64,000 bases of DNA from Paraburkholderia kururiensis JCM 10599 = LMG 19447 (GTDB lineage: Bacteria > Pseudomonadota > Gammaproteobacteria > Burkholderiales > Burkholderiaceae). A program made the position numbers and the translations under genes. Below the pieces are notes generated by a model. The model searched no databases, had not been told where the DNA came from, and worked only from the letters and a program-made list of their open reading frames with translations. Below are positions 45,742 to 54,964 of this stretch, one piece after another. The stretch covers positions 1 to 64,000 of the forward strand of contig NZ_RJZE01000006.1 in assembly GCF_003986935.1 (NCBI RefSeq), read 5' to 3'. Position 1 is the first letter of the stretch. The number at the start of each line of letters is the position of its first letter.

Positions 45742-47406
45742 TTACTTGCGCTTGCGCGCTTCGCCTGCGGTCTTCGGGCGGCTTGCCGCAGACTTCGATG
45801 CCTTGCTGGACACGCTTGCAGGCGCCTTCGTCGATGCAGCCGGCGTCTTCTTCGCAGCCGCCGAAACCTTGACGACGCCGGTGCGAGCGTGACCGTGCTT
45901 CTTATCGTAGCGCGAACCGGCAGGCTTGTCCGGAACGCTTGCGCTGACCTTCTCCACGCCGCCGCCCTGCACAGTGGTCGCGAGCTTTTCGGGGCCCGGC
46001 TCGCTCGGCATCGACTTGCCGACCGGCACGTGCAACACGAGCACCTGCCCCGGGCCAACGAGCGTCCGGTGCGTACGGTTCCACGCCTGCAACTGACTGA
46101 CGGAAACACCGTAGCGGCTCGCCACGGCGGCCATCGACTGCTTGCGGCGCACGCGGATCAGCATCTTGCGGGTGTCGGGTACGTCGGGCTCCATTGCCAG
46201 CACGGCGCTTTCGGCAACGTCGGCGCTGATGTCTTCGTCGTCGTCACCGCCGCTGCGCGGCACCACGAGCGTAGAGCCCGGTTTCAGACGCATGCCCGCC
46301 GGAATCTTGTTGACCGACATGAGCGTGTCCGCGTCCACGCCGATCTTCTCGGCGAGTGCCACAGGGCGCGCGCGTTCGGTCACCGTGTACGTGGTCCACG
46401 ACGAGAGCTGGCCCTTGTAGGCCTTCAGGTTGTGCTCGAACGCGCTCGCGTTGTCGAACGGCAGCAGGATCTGCGGCTGCGTCGCACCGAGGATGACCGG
46501 CTTCTTGAACGACGGATTAAGCGAGCGGAATTCGTCCGTGGACATGTTCGCCAGCTTCGCGGCCACGTCGACGTCCATGTCGTGGGAAGTCGTGACCGTC
46601 ACGAAGTACGGGTGATTCGGGATGGAGGGCAGCGCGAGCCCGTACTGCTGCGGGTTCGTCACGATGTTTTTGACGGCCTGCAGCTTCGGCACGTAGTTGC
46701 GCGTCTCGTTCGGCATGCGCAGGCTCTGGTAGTCCGTGGGCAGCCCCGCCGCCTGGTTGCGCGCAATGGCGCGCTGCACATTGCCTTCGCCCCAGTTGTA
46801 CGCCGCGAGCGCGAGATACCAGTCGCCGAACATGTCATGCAGGCGCGACAGATAGTCGAGCGCGGCGCTCGTCGACGCAAGCACGTCGCGGCGCTCGTCC
46901 TGCCACATGTTCTGTTTGAGGTTGTAGGTGCGGCCCGTGCCCGGGACGAACTGCCACATGCCCGCCGCCTTCGCGACCGAAAGGGCCTGCGGGTTGTACG
47001 CGGATTCGATGAACGGCAGCAGCGCGAGCTCGGTGGGCATGTGCCGCGCCTCGAGCTCTTCGACGATGTGATAGAGGTACTTCTGCGACCGCTCGGTCAT
47101 GCGGGCCACGTAGGCGGGGCGCTGCGCATACCAGTTGACCTGCATGTCGACCAGGTCGCTCTGCAGGTCGGGCATCTGGAAACCGCGGCGGATGCGCGCC
47201 CACAGATCGGTATCGGCGCTGGTGAGCTGATCGACGGAACCGTTGTCGACGTCGATGGTTTCTTTGGCGGAGGCAGTCTTGCGGAGGGTGTCGGCTACAA
47301 CTTGCTGGGTATTGGGATCGGGTGAGGCGGATTGACTCGCAGTCGGTCCCTGGCTCGCGCACGCGGCGAGCATGAGGACCACTAGCGCACTGAAGATAAA
47401 TCGCAT
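45742..47406 (-). CDS. mltD: Membrane-bound lytic transglycosylase D, LysM lipoprotein
   Basis: Cleaves peptidoglycan glycan strands. The 554-aa protein has a lipoprotein signal (MRFIFSALVVLMLAAC, lipobox LAAC), an SLT domain with the catalytic Glu in LLPFIESAYNPQALS, and AGMWQFVPGTGR, AAYNWGEGNVQRAI. At least two LysM repeats follow (TLMSVNKIPAGMRLKPGSTL and VSQLQAWNRTHRTLVGPGQVL). The C-terminal 90 residues are Lys/Ala/Ser-rich and disordered. The ATG at 47406 gives the lipobox the right position. Confidence 0.93.
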   Translation of the reverse strand: MRFIFSALVVLMLAACASQGPTASQSASPDPNTQQVVADTLRKTASAKETIDVDNGSVDQLTSADTDLWARIRRGFQMPDLQSDLVDMQVNWYAQRPAYVARMTERSQKYLYHIVEELEARHMPTELALLPFIESAYNPQALSVAKAAGMWQFVPGTGRTYNLKQNMWQDERRDVLASTSAALDYLSRLHDMFGDWYLALAAYNWGEGNVQRAIARNQAAGLPTDYQSLRMPNETRNYVPKLQAVKNIVTNPQQYGLALPSIPNHPYFVTVTTSHDMDVDVAAKLANMSTDEFRSLNPSFKKPVILGATQPQILLPFDNASAFEHNLKAYKGQLSSWTTYTVTERARPVALAEKIGVDADTLMSVNKIPAGMRLKPGSTLVVPRSGGDDDEDISADVAESAVLAMEPDVPDTRKMLIRVRRKQSMAAVASRYGVSVSQLQAWNRTHRTLVGPGQVLVLHVPVGKSMPSEPGPEKLATTVQGGGVEKVSASVPDKPAGSRYDKKHGHARTGVVKVSAAAKKTPAASTKAPASVSSKASKSAASRPKTAGEARKRK

Positions 47407-47581
47407 GAATCGGCTTCCACAAGGCTGGAATTTGGAGCCGATGGTACGGGAAGCCAAGCGTTTCCGTCAATTGGAAATAACGGGAAAAACCCAGCTAAAT
47501 CCGATGCTTGGCCAATTTTCCATAGTGATGGGATGAAGATCGCCGCGATTTACAACGGCCGGAAAGCGCGTTGACAGCGCT

Positions 47582-48379
47582 TCAGCGGAAGCGATTTTTC
47601 CACTCCCGCATGAGCGTGAACGCCGCGAGGCGGTCCGGCACCGTTTCGTGGAGCGACTGCGCAAGCGTGGCTTGGACTGTCGGGTCGCCGGCACGCAGGA
47701 ACGGATTCACGGCGCGCTCGTGTGCGATCGTGGTGGGCAGCGTGGGCTCGTTTCGCTCGCGCCGGGCGATGGCCTCATCGCGCCACGCGGCAAGGTCTCT
47801 ATTGGCCGGCTCGCACGCCAGCGCAAAACGGATGTTCGAAAGCGTGTATTCGTGTGCGCAATGCACCTGGGTCGCGCCGGGGAGCGCCGCGAGCGCGTCG
47901 AGCGACGTCAGCATCTGCGCCGGCGTGCCCTCGAAAAGCCGGCCGCAGCCGCAGGCGAAGAGCGTGTCGCCGCAAAACACGTGCGGCGTGCCGAGCGGGT
48001 CGGCCGCCTGGAAGTACGCGATATGGCCACGCGTGTGGCCGGGCACGTCAATCACGGAAAATTCGAGCGCCGGCTGGGCGATGCGGATGTGGTCGCCGCC
48101 CGCAAGCGGATGCGTGACGCAGGGAATCTGCTCGGCTGCCGGACCGTAGACGGGCAGCGCCTCGCCTTTCAGCAGATCGGCCACTCCGCCGACGTGGTCG
48201 TTGTGATGGTGCGTGAGTAAAATAGCGGCGAGCCGCCAGCCCCGCTTCGCCAGATACGCGCGCACCGGGCCGGCTTCGCCCGGATCGACGGCGATCGCAT
48301 CGCGGCCGTCTGACACGACCCAGACGTAGTTGTCTTCAAACGCCGGGACGGGTACGTATTCGTACGCAAGCGCATTCAT
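47582..48379 (-). CDS. gloB: Hydroxyacylglutathione hydrolase (glyoxalase II)
   Basis: Hydrolyses S-lactoylglutathione to lactate and glutathione in methylglyoxal detoxification. The metallo-beta-lactamase signature is ILLTHHHNDHVGG; other metal ligands lie in DVPGHTRGHIAYF and VFCGDTLFACGCGRLFEG. Length of 265 aa matches the family. The ATG at 48379 gives MNALAYEYVPVPAFEDNYVW, the normal start. The divergent methyltransferase gene begins only 19 bp away. Confidence 0.96.
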   Translation of the reverse strand: MNALAYEYVPVPAFEDNYVWVVSDGRDAIAVDPGEAGPVRAYLAKRGWRLAAILLTHHHNDHVGGVADLLKGEALPVYGPAAEQIPCVTHPLAGGDHIRIAQPALEFSVIDVPGHTRGHIAYFQAADPLGTPHVFCGDTLFACGCGRLFEGTPAQMLTSLDALAALPGATQVHCAHEYTLSNIRFALACEPANRDLAAWRDEAIARRERNEPTLPTTIAHERAVNPFLRAGDPTVQATLAQSLHETVPDRLAAFTLMREWKNRFR

Positions 48380-48398
48380 GGGCGACGCATTCTTCAAT

Positions 48399-49241
48399 AT
48401 GTCTGACCGACCGATTATAGACTGGCCCGCCTGGATCGCCTCGCCGCCCGGCCGCTACGTGCTGGACTGGGAACAGGAGCAGCTGGACCGCGTGGTGTCG
48501 GACGTCTTCGGCTATCACGCACTGCAACTCGGCCTGCCGCAACTCGACGGACTGCGCGAGAACCGCATGCCATGCCGGGGCCTGCTGCTCGACGCCCAAA
48601 GCGTCGCGAGCGCCCCCTACACCCTGCCGCGCGAGGCCGGCATCGCCGGGCCGGTTGCACCTGTCTGGCCGGCACCCGCGCCGCGTCATGCCCCCGAGGG
48701 CCGCAGCGTGGTGTGGTGCGACCTGCTGGACCTGCCGCTCGAGACGCAAAGCGTCGACCTCATCGTGATGCCGCACACGCTCGAGTTCACGAGCGACCCC
48801 CACCGGCTGCTGCGCGAGGCCGAGCGCGTGCTCATGCCTGAAGGGCAACTGGTGATTCTCGGCTTCAATTCGCTCAGCCTGTGGGGCGCCCGCCAGTCGG
48901 TGGGCAAGGTGGCGGGGCGCCCGTTCCTGCCTGGCGAGCACGACCTCATCGCGTTCACGCGTCTCAAGGACTGGATCAAGCTGCTCGGCTTCGAACTTGA
49001 ACGCGGGCGCTTCGGCTGCTATCGTCCGCCGCTTGCCACCGACCAGTGGCTGGCGCGCTACGCCTTCATGGAAAGCGCAGGCGACCGCTGGTGGCCCATC
49101 TTCGGCGCCGTCTACATGGTCACGGCGATCAAGCGCGTGCGCGGCATGCGCCTCGTCGGGCCCGTGAAGGTGAAAAAGCCGGTGCTGGCCGCCGGCCTCG
49201 CGCCGGCCGCCACCCCTCATCCACGCAACAGGAACCCATGA
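48399..49241 (+). CDS. SAM-dependent methyltransferase (gloB-rnhA neighbour)
   Basis: A 280-aa class I methyltransferase-like protein. The motif region [27 protein letters not shown], then [26 protein letters not shown], is the post-I to motif III part of the SAM fold; the glycine-rich motif I is weak. It sits in the conserved gloB-methyltransferase-rnhA-dnaQ cluster of beta- and gammaproteobacteria (as E. coli yafS between gloB and rnhA). Its substrate is unknown. Its stop overlaps the rnhA start (ATGA), so the two are translationally coupled. Confidence 0.88.
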   Translation: MSDRPIIDWPAWIASPPGRYVLDWEQEQLDRVVSDVFGYHALQLGLPQLDGLRENRMPCRGLLLDAQSVASAPYTLPREAGIAGPVAPVWPAPAPRHAPEGRSVVWCDLLDLPLETQSVDLIVMPHTLEFTSDPHRLLREAERVLMPEGQLVILGFNSLSLWGARQSVGKVAGRPFLPGEHDLIAFTRLKDWIKLLGFELERGRFGCYRPPLATDQWLARYAFMESAGDRWWPIFGAVYMVTAIKRVRGMRLVGPVKVKKPVLAAGLAPAATPHPRNRNP

Positions 49242-49687
49242 CTTCTCCCGACTTCGTCGAAATATTCACGGACGGCGCCTGCAAGGGCAATCCCGGTCCG
49301 GGCGGCTGGGGCGCGCTGCTGCGCTTCGGCACGCAGGAAAAAGAACTGTTCGGCGGCGAGGCGCAGACCACCAACAACCGCATGGAACTGATGGCCGTGA
49401 TCGCCGCGCTGGACGCGCTCAAGCGCCCCTGCCGCGTAGTCGTGCATACCGATTCGCAATACGTGCAGAAAGGCATCAGCGAGTGGATTCACGGCTGGAA
49501 GAAAAAGAACTGGATGACCGCGGCGAAAACGCCCGTGAAGAACGACGATTTGTGGAAGCGGCTGGATGCGGCCGTCGGGCGCCACGAGATCGAATGGCGC
49601 TGGGTCAAGGGCCACGCCGGCCATCCGGAGAACGAGCGCGCCGACGCGCTCGCCAACCGCGGCGTCGCCGCGCTCGCGCCCACGTGA
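49238..49687 (+). CDS. rnhA: Ribonuclease HI
   Basis: Cleaves RNA in RNA-DNA hybrids. The 149-aa protein has the catalytic acids D12 ([16 protein letters not shown]), E50 ([10 protein letters not shown]), D72 ([10 protein letters not shown]) and a fourth Asp in [12 protein letters not shown]. The basic handle [13 protein letters not shown] is present. ATG overlaps the stop of the methyltransferase gene; dnaQ starts 76 bp downstream. Confidence 0.97.
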   Translation: MTSPDFVEIFTDGACKGNPGPGGWGALLRFGTQEKELFGGEAQTTNNRMELMAVIAALDALKRPCRVVVHTDSQYVQKGISEWIHGWKKKNWMTAAKTPVKNDDLWKRLDAAVGRHEIEWRWVKGHAGHPENERADALANRGVAALAPT

Positions 49688-49763
49688 AGCCGGCCTCACA
49701 GCCACCGCTCAGGCAAGCGGCTAAAGCCGTTTCCCGCAACACCTCAACGTAGAACCGCTCAAC

Positions 49764-50528
49764 ATGCGCCAGATCATTCTCGATACCGAAACCACCGGCC
49801 TCAACGCGCGTTCCGGCGACCGCATCATCGAAATTGGCTGCGTGGAACTGGTGAACCGCCGGCTGACCGGCAATAACCTGCACTTCTATGTGAATCCGGA
49901 ACGCGATAGCGACCCGGGCGCGCTCGCTGTACACGGCCTCACCACCGAATTTCTGAGCGACAAGCCCAAATTCGCCGAAATCGCCGACGCGCTGCTCGAC
50001 TTCGTGCGTGGCGCGGAAATCATCATCCATAACGCGCCGTTCGACATCGGCTTTCTCGAAGCGGAATTTGCGTTGCTCGGACTGCCGTCGTTTCGCGAGC
50101 AGTGCGGCGAAATCATCGATACGCTCGTGCAGGCCAAGCAGATGTTCCCGGGCAAGCGCAATTCGCTCGACGCGCTCTGCGACCGCTTCGGCATCAGCAA
50201 CGCGCACCGCACGCTGCACGGCGCACTGCTCGACTCGGAGTTGCTCGCGGAGGTCTACCTGTCGATGACACGCGGCCAGGAAAGCCTCGTGATCGACATG
50301 ATCGGGGAAACCGCCGCGGCGGCGGGTGAAGCCGGCGCACCGCTGCGGCAGGCGAGTTCGCTGGCCCTGCCCGTGATCGTTGCGACCGACGAGGAACTCG
50401 CCGCACACCAGGCGCTGCTCGATGGCCTCGACAAGGCAGTCAAGGGAACGAGCGTCTGGCGGCTCGAACCGGCGCCCGTTGCGACGGCCGAAGCTGCTGG
50501 CAAAACCGTCGATACGCAGACTGCTTAA
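49764..50528 (+). CDS. dnaQ: DNA polymerase III epsilon subunit
   Basis: Proofreading 3'-5' exonuclease of the replicative polymerase. The DEDDh motifs are ILDTETTGLNARSGD, VHGLTTEFLSDKP, IIIHNAPFDIGFLE and NAHRTLHGALLDSELLAEVY. The C-terminal 70 residues bind the alpha subunit. Length of 254 aa is typical. The rnhA-dnaQ-tRNA-Val order is conserved in Burkholderiales. Confidence 0.96.
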   Translation: MRQIILDTETTGLNARSGDRIIEIGCVELVNRRLTGNNLHFYVNPERDSDPGALAVHGLTTEFLSDKPKFAEIADALLDFVRGAEIIIHNAPFDIGFLEAEFALLGLPSFREQCGEIIDTLVQAKQMFPGKRNSLDALCDRFGISNAHRTLHGALLDSELLAEVYLSMTRGQESLVIDMIGETAAAAGEAGAPLRQASSLALPVIVATDEELAAHQALLDGLDKAVKGTSVWRLEPAPVATAEAAGKTVDTQTA

Positions 50529-50535
50529 AAAGTGC

Positions 50536-50564
50536 TTTACGAAGCGAGAGGAGTCTGACATAAT
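50536..50564 (+). promoter_or_regulatory. tRNA-Val promoter
   Basis: TTTACG (50536-50541), a 17-bp spacer and CATAAT (50559-50564), 12 bp before the tRNA. Confidence 0.65.
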
Positions 50565-50576
50565 GCGCAGCTCTTC

Positions 50577-50651
50577 GGGCGGTTAGCTCAGCGGTAGAGC
50601 ACTGCCTTCACACGGCAGGGGTCACTGGTTCGATCCCAGTACCGCCCACCA
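50577..50651 (+). tRNA. valT: tRNA-Val (anticodon CAC)
   Basis: A 75-nt gene: acceptor GGGCGGT pairs with ACCGCCC, followed by an encoded ACCA end. The anticodon stem CTGCC/GGCAG closes the loop TTCACAC with anticodon CAC, which reads GTG. The T-arm GGTTCGATCCC is standard. Confidence 0.95.
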
Positions 50652-50683
50652 GAATTCGTGGGTGTGTCGGAAGCCCGAAGAAC

Positions 50684-50717
50684 AAAGGCCCTCAGGCGAA
50701 AGTCTGAGGGCCTTTTT
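50684..50717 (+). terminator. Terminator after tRNA-Val
   Basis: AAAGGCCCTCAG pairs with CTGAGGGCCTTT around GCGAAAGT, followed by TTTT. Confidence 0.9.
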
Positions 50718-50845
50718 CATTTCCGGCTCCTTACTGGCAACCGGATCCGCCTCGCATACAACATCAGCGGCACAACATCAGCAGAGCATTACCAGCTCAC
50801 CCGACCTGCGTTCGACCTCATCGGGCACAGCCACGCTCGCAACAT

Positions 50846-51997
50846 TCATCCCGATGCGGCAGCCACCTGCGCCGCACGCGCGCCTGCCCCGGCCTCCACC
50901 GGCGCAGCTGCCACGCGGGCCGTCGCGCCGGCCCGGGCCAGATACGCCGCGATACTCGCGCACATCACGAGCGTAGCCGGCACGAACAGCATGCTGAGCG
51001 CCCTCACCTCGTCCTGATAACCCAGCGCGACGAACAGCGGCACGTTGATCGCCGCGGCAATGAGCGTGTGTTGACGCACTGCTCGCGGCAGCGCACGCCA
51101 GCCCGTGCGTACCGTGAAGGCGAGCGCGGCCAGGATCAGCACGTTGACGCCTTTCGGCAGCAGCACGCCATACGTCCACTCGCCCAGCAGATAGTTGCGC
51201 GGATTCAGCAGGAAATGCAGGTTCAGCCACAGGTTGAAGATCGCGGGCTGGCCCGGGTTGTGCGCGTAATGCAGCTTGACCGCGACGTTGACGAGCGCGC
51301 CCACCGCAACGCACGCTGCCACGCCGAGAAGCGCAGTGCGCCTCGACACAGTCTGCCGGACCAGCGGATACAGCGCGATCACGAAAACCGCGAACGATTC
51401 CTTGTTGAAGGTGGCCACCAAAGTGAGCGGAATCAGCCACTGCCAGCGGCCGCGCAACGCCAGCCAGACGGCGAGCGCCATGAACAGCAGCTCGACGAAG
51501 TCGTAATAGAACGACGCGGGCATGGCGATCGCGAACGCAAGCGGCGCGAGGGTGGACGCAGCTTCGTTGCCGGTCACCTCCATACACACGCGCCGCAGCA
51601 TCAGCATGGCGGCAACGAGCGCGCCGAACGTCAGCCCGTATGCCATGTAGTAGCGCAGCGCGTAAGGCGGAGCGTCCGAGCCGGCAGCATGGGCAAACGA
51701 CGCGCGCAACGGGCTGTGCTTCGGCGCCTCGGTGGCGAGATGCGCGAGGAAGCGCTGCTCGACGGCGTGAGGCACCGCTTTCGCAGCAACATTGACGACC
51801 GCAGGAAGCAGTTGCCGATACACGTACGGACGCTCGGCCGTGCCGTCGACGATCGCGACGAGCGACGTGCCGGCGTCGCCATCGCGAAAGCCGTATTTCG
51901 CCAGGAAGCCGCAATACGATGCCGCGGCAACGAGGACGTAGACGCACAGCAGCATCGTCGTGCGCGTGGCGGCGCGTAACAGTGCAGACACGTTCAT
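50846..51997 (-). CDS. Polytopic membrane protein, possible GT-C-type glycosyltransferase
   Basis: A 383-aa protein with about nine membrane segments (for example TTMLLCVYVLVAAASYCGFL, LTFGALVAAMLMLRRV, ALLGVAACVAVGALVNVAV). The loop DGTAERPYVYRQLLPAVVN and YDFVELLFMALAVWLALRG resemble polyprenyl-sugar-dependent GT-C proteins, though no catalytic acid can be named with confidence. GGGAG precedes the ATG at 51997. It is divergent from a DprE1-like oxidase operon, which would make a polyprenyl-phospho-sugar donor, so a role in using that donor is reasonable but unproven. Confidence 0.7.
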   Translation of the reverse strand: MNVSALLRAATRTTMLLCVYVLVAAASYCGFLAKYGFRDGDAGTSLVAIVDGTAERPYVYRQLLPAVVNVAAKAVPHAVEQRFLAHLATEAPKHSPLRASFAHAAGSDAPPYALRYYMAYGLTFGALVAAMLMLRRVCMEVTGNEAASTLAPLAFAIAMPASFYYDFVELLFMALAVWLALRGRWQWLIPLTLVATFNKESFAVFVIALYPLVRQTVSRRTALLGVAACVAVGALVNVAVKLHYAHNPGQPAIFNLWLNLHFLLNPRNYLLGEWTYGVLLPKGVNVLILAALAFTVRTGWRALPRAVRQHTLIAAAINVPLFVALGYQDEVRALSMLFVPATLVMCASIAAYLARAGATARVAAAPVEAGAGARAAQVAAASG

Positions 51998-52245
51998 GGC
52001 TCGCTCCCCTCTATCGCTATGCGCGTACTCGTCGTGACAGATGCGCGCGCGGCCGGAGCCGACGCCGACGCAACCGCACGCACATGGATCCGTCCGACGA
52101 TGGTAGGCAGGCAGCGCGCCGGCAACCGTGTGCTGCCGTACGAAGCCGCCCATGCCCGCGTGTGCCTTGGCGCACGGTTCGCGGCAGGCGGCCGGCATAC
52201 GATCGGCGGACCGCCGCAGCCTTGGGCTGGCTCCTGGATCTGTCG
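51998..52245. other. Divergent gap before the DprE1-like operon
   Basis: No gene is supported in these 248 bp; they must hold promoters for both directions, but I see no convincing hexamers. Confidence 0.35.
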
Positions 52246-53598
52246 ATGCATGCAATGAGGCTATTGTCATGGGGCCGCTATCCCGCGATCCCGCAGACAG
52301 GTCACGCGTTGGCGTGGCCCGATGCAGCCGCGCGCGCGTTGCGCCAGTTGGCTGCGCAGGCAGGCACCACGCTGCCGTTCGGCAATGGCCGCAGCTACGG
52401 CGACAGCTGTCTTGCCGCAAGCGGCCACGTGCTCACGCTGGATTCGCTCGACCGTTTCATCGCTGCCGACTGGCAAGCCGGCATCCTGCGCGCGCAAGCC
52501 GGCGTGACGCTCGGCGAGGTGCAGGCGCTCGCCGTCGCGCACGGCTGGATATTGCCGGTGACACCCGGCACGCAGTTCGTCACGCTCGGCGGCGCGCTCG
52601 CCAACGACGTGCACGGCAAGAACCATCACGTCAGGGGCACGTTCGGGCGACACGTCCGGCGTTTTCGTCTGTTGCGTTCCGCTTCGCCGCCGCTCGAATG
52701 CAGCGCCGACGAGCACGGGCTGCTCTTTCGCGCAACGATTGGCGGCCTCGGGCTGACCGGCGTCGTCGAATGGATCGAACTGCAACTGATGCCCGTGCGC
52801 TCCGGCTTGCTCCATGTCGAGACTGTTCCGTTCGCGCACGTCGACGAATTCCTCGCGCTATCCGATGCGCTCGACGCGCAACACGAATACGGCGTGGCCT
52901 GGGTGGATTGCATGAGTCGCGGCGCCGCGCTCGGGCGCGGCATCTATATGTCCGCCGATCACGCGGATGCCGATGCGTCTGTCGCTGGCCACGACATCCG
53001 CCCGCAAGGCAGCGGCCTGTGGCGCATTCCGTTCGTACTGCCCTGCTCGCCTGTGAACCGCGTGACGCTCAAGCCCTTCAACGCGCTCTACTACCATCGG
53101 CAGCGCGCCCGGGCCGCTCGAACTCGAGGCGGCAGTTGGGTCGATTACGCGCGCTATTTCTATCCGCTCGATCGCATTCGCGACTGGAACCGGCTGTACG
53201 GCCGCAACGGTTTCCAGCAATACCAGTTCGTCGTGCCGACAGCCGCGGCGCACGACGCACTGCGCGCCGCCCTCGAGGCCATCGCGGCACATGGCAGCGG
53301 TTCGTTTCTCGCGGTGCTCAAGCGCTGCGGCACGTTGCCCTCGCCCGGGCTGCTGTCGTTTCCGATGCCGGGCATTTCACTCGCGCTCGACTTTCCGCAA
53401 CGCACGGTGCGCGACGCGCGTCTGTTCGACCGGCTCGATGCAATCGTGCGCGAGGCAGGCGGCCGCCTGTATCCGGCGAAGGACGCACACATGAGCGGTG
53501 CGGATTTCCGCGCCGCCTATCCGGCATGGCAAACCCTGGAAAGCCTGCGCGATCCGGCTTTGATGTCCCGCTTCTGGCAACGGACGACACAATCATGA
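52246..53598 (+). CDS. DprE1-like FAD-linked decaprenylphosphoryl-ribose oxidase
   Basis: In mycobacteria DprE1 oxidises decaprenylphosphoryl-ribose at C2', the first half of epimerisation to the arabinose donor. The 450-aa protein has the FAD-binding loop PFGNGRSYGDS (46-54 region), TPGTQFVTLGGALANDVHG followed by KNHHVRGTFGRHV, and the substrate-site block LLSFPMPGISLALDFP. In that block the residue aligned with Mycobacterium tuberculosis Cys387 is Ala380. ATG at 52255 is an alternative start. Its stop overlaps the next gene (ATGA). Sugar identity is inferred from the family and the neighbouring genes. Confidence 0.8.
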   Translation: MHAMRLLSWGRYPAIPQTGHALAWPDAAARALRQLAAQAGTTLPFGNGRSYGDSCLAASGHVLTLDSLDRFIAADWQAGILRAQAGVTLGEVQALAVAHGWILPVTPGTQFVTLGGALANDVHGKNHHVRGTFGRHVRRFRLLRSASPPLECSADEHGLLFRATIGGLGLTGVVEWIELQLMPVRSGLLHVETVPFAHVDEFLALSDALDAQHEYGVAWVDCMSRGAALGRGIYMSADHADADASVAGHDIRPQGSGLWRIPFVLPCSPVNRVTLKPFNALYYHRQRARAARTRGGSWVDYARYFYPLDRIRDWNRLYGRNGFQQYQFVVPTAAAHDALRAALEAIAAHGSGSFLAVLKRCGTLPSPGLLSFPMPGISLALDFPQRTVRDARLFDRLDAIVREAGGRLYPAKDAHMSGADFRAAYPAWQTLESLRDPALMSRFWQRTTQS

Positions 53599-54341
53599 AG
53601 AACATTCTGATCATCGGCGGCGCTTCGGCCATTGCGGCCGCGTGCGCGCGCGAATGGCTGCGTGCGGCGCAGCCGGTCGGCTTTTTCCTCGTTGGCCGCG
53701 ATGAAGCCCGGCTCGCCTCGGTCGCGAACGACCTGCGTGTGCGCGGCGCGGCGCGCGTCGAGACCTACGTGCTCGACGTGAACGATCTTGCGCTGCACCC
53801 GCCCATGCTCGAGGCCTGCGTTGCCGCGCTCGGGCGCATCGATATCGCCCTCGTAGCGCACGGTACGCTCGCCGACCAGGCTGCCTGCGAACGCGATCCT
53901 TCCGCGGCAGTCGATGCGTTCATGACCAACGCGGTGTCCACCATCGCGCTGCTCACGCTGCTGGCGCAGCGTTTCGAGGCGCAGCGCGGCGGTACGCTGG
54001 CCGTGATTTCCTCCGTGGCGGCCGATCGTGGCCGTCCTTCGAATTACGTGTACGGCGCCGCGAAGGCCGCCGTCACGACCTTCTGCGAAGGGCTGCGCGC
54101 GCGCCTGTTCAAGTCCGGCGCGCGCGTGCTCACCATCAAGCCCGGCTTCGTCGCAACGCCCATGACAGCCGGCCTGCCCTTGCCCGCGCCGCTCGTCGCA
54201 TCGCCGCAGCGCGTGGCAACGGACATCGTCCGCGCGATCGGCCGCAGCCGCGACTCGCTCTATACGCCGTGGTTCTGGGCCGAGGTCATGCTGGCAATCC
54301 GCTTGCTGCCGTCGTTCGTGTTCAAGAGGCTGTCGCTGTGA
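53595..54341 (+). CDS. DprE2-like short-chain dehydrogenase/reductase
   Basis: A 248-aa Rossmann-fold reductase. NAD(P) loop IIGGASAIAAACAREW, the N-N-A-G position replaced by LVAHGTL, the active-site Ser in LAVISSVAADRGRP and Y-x3-K in NYVYGAAKAAV. The variant GGASAIA and VISSVAADRGR are characteristic of DprE2, which reduces the 2'-keto intermediate made by DprE1. It overlaps both neighbours (ATGA with the oxidase, GTGA with the GtrA-like gene), so the set is one tightly coupled operon. Confidence 0.8.
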   Translation: MKNILIIGGASAIAAACAREWLRAAQPVGFFLVGRDEARLASVANDLRVRGAARVETYVLDVNDLALHPPMLEACVAALGRIDIALVAHGTLADQAACERDPSAAVDAFMTNAVSTIALLTLLAQRFEAQRGGTLAVISSVAADRGRPSNYVYGAAKAAVTTFCEGLRARLFKSGARVLTIKPGFVATPMTAGLPLPAPLVASPQRVATDIVRAIGRSRDSLYTPWFWAEVMLAIRLLPSFVFKRLSL

Positions 54342-54817
54342 GCGCCCCTGCGCCTCAGCTCTCGCGTGCGCAGATCGTCTACTGGTATGCGTTCTTCGCC
54401 GCACTTTCGATTGCCGCCAACCTCGGCGTGCAAACCATTGCATATCGCGTTTATCTGGGCGCGGCCGGCTGGCTCGCCGACGCCGATCTGTTCTGCACGG
54501 CAGCCAGCTCGCCCTGCGCCGCATGGGCGGTGCCGTTTTCCGTCTGCGCAGGCACGGGCATGGGGCTCGTCGTGAAGTACCTGCTCGACAAGACATGGAT
54601 ATTTCGCTACGAGCACCGCAACGCCGCGCACGGCGCGCGCACGTTCGTCTTGTACGTGGTGATGGGAATCGGCACGACGCTCGTCTTCTGGCTGTTCGAA
54701 TTCGGCGCGCAGGCACTCTTCCACACGGAGCCGGCGCGGCTGGCGGGCGGCGCGCTCGGTCTCGTGGCGGGTTACGTCGCAAAGTACAGGCTCGACAAGC
54801 GCTTCGTGTTTGCCTGA
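54338..54817 (+). CDS. GtrA-like membrane protein
   Basis: A 159-aa protein with four membrane segments in the GtrA/DPMS-associated pattern: YWYAFFAALSIAANLGVQTI, VPFSVCAGTGMGLVVKYLLDKTW, LYVVMGIGTTLVFWLFEFG and LVAGYVAKYRLDKRFVF. The KYLLDKTWIF and KYRLDKRFVF repeats are typical. GtrA proteins are thought to flip or support polyprenyl-phospho-sugars; Rv3789 of M. tuberculosis plays this role beside dprE1. The GTG at 54338 overlaps the reductase stop. Confidence 0.8.
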   Translation: MSAPAPQLSRAQIVYWYAFFAALSIAANLGVQTIAYRVYLGAAGWLADADLFCTAASSPCAAWAVPFSVCAGTGMGLVVKYLLDKTWIFRYEHRNAAHGARTFVLYVVMGIGTTLVFWLFEFGAQALFHTEPARLAGGALGLVAGYVAKYRLDKRFVFA

Positions 54818-54964
54818 TTGCGCGTGCGTTCGCGTACGGAAACGCTTTGCGCGAACCGACAGAATGACCTCGAAAAGTCCGGACATGCGATGCGCGGCGC
54901 GCAGCGCGGCCCGATCCCGTTTTGCTTGCTGCCGGGTCGCACGCCACCGGCGCGGAGACCACCC

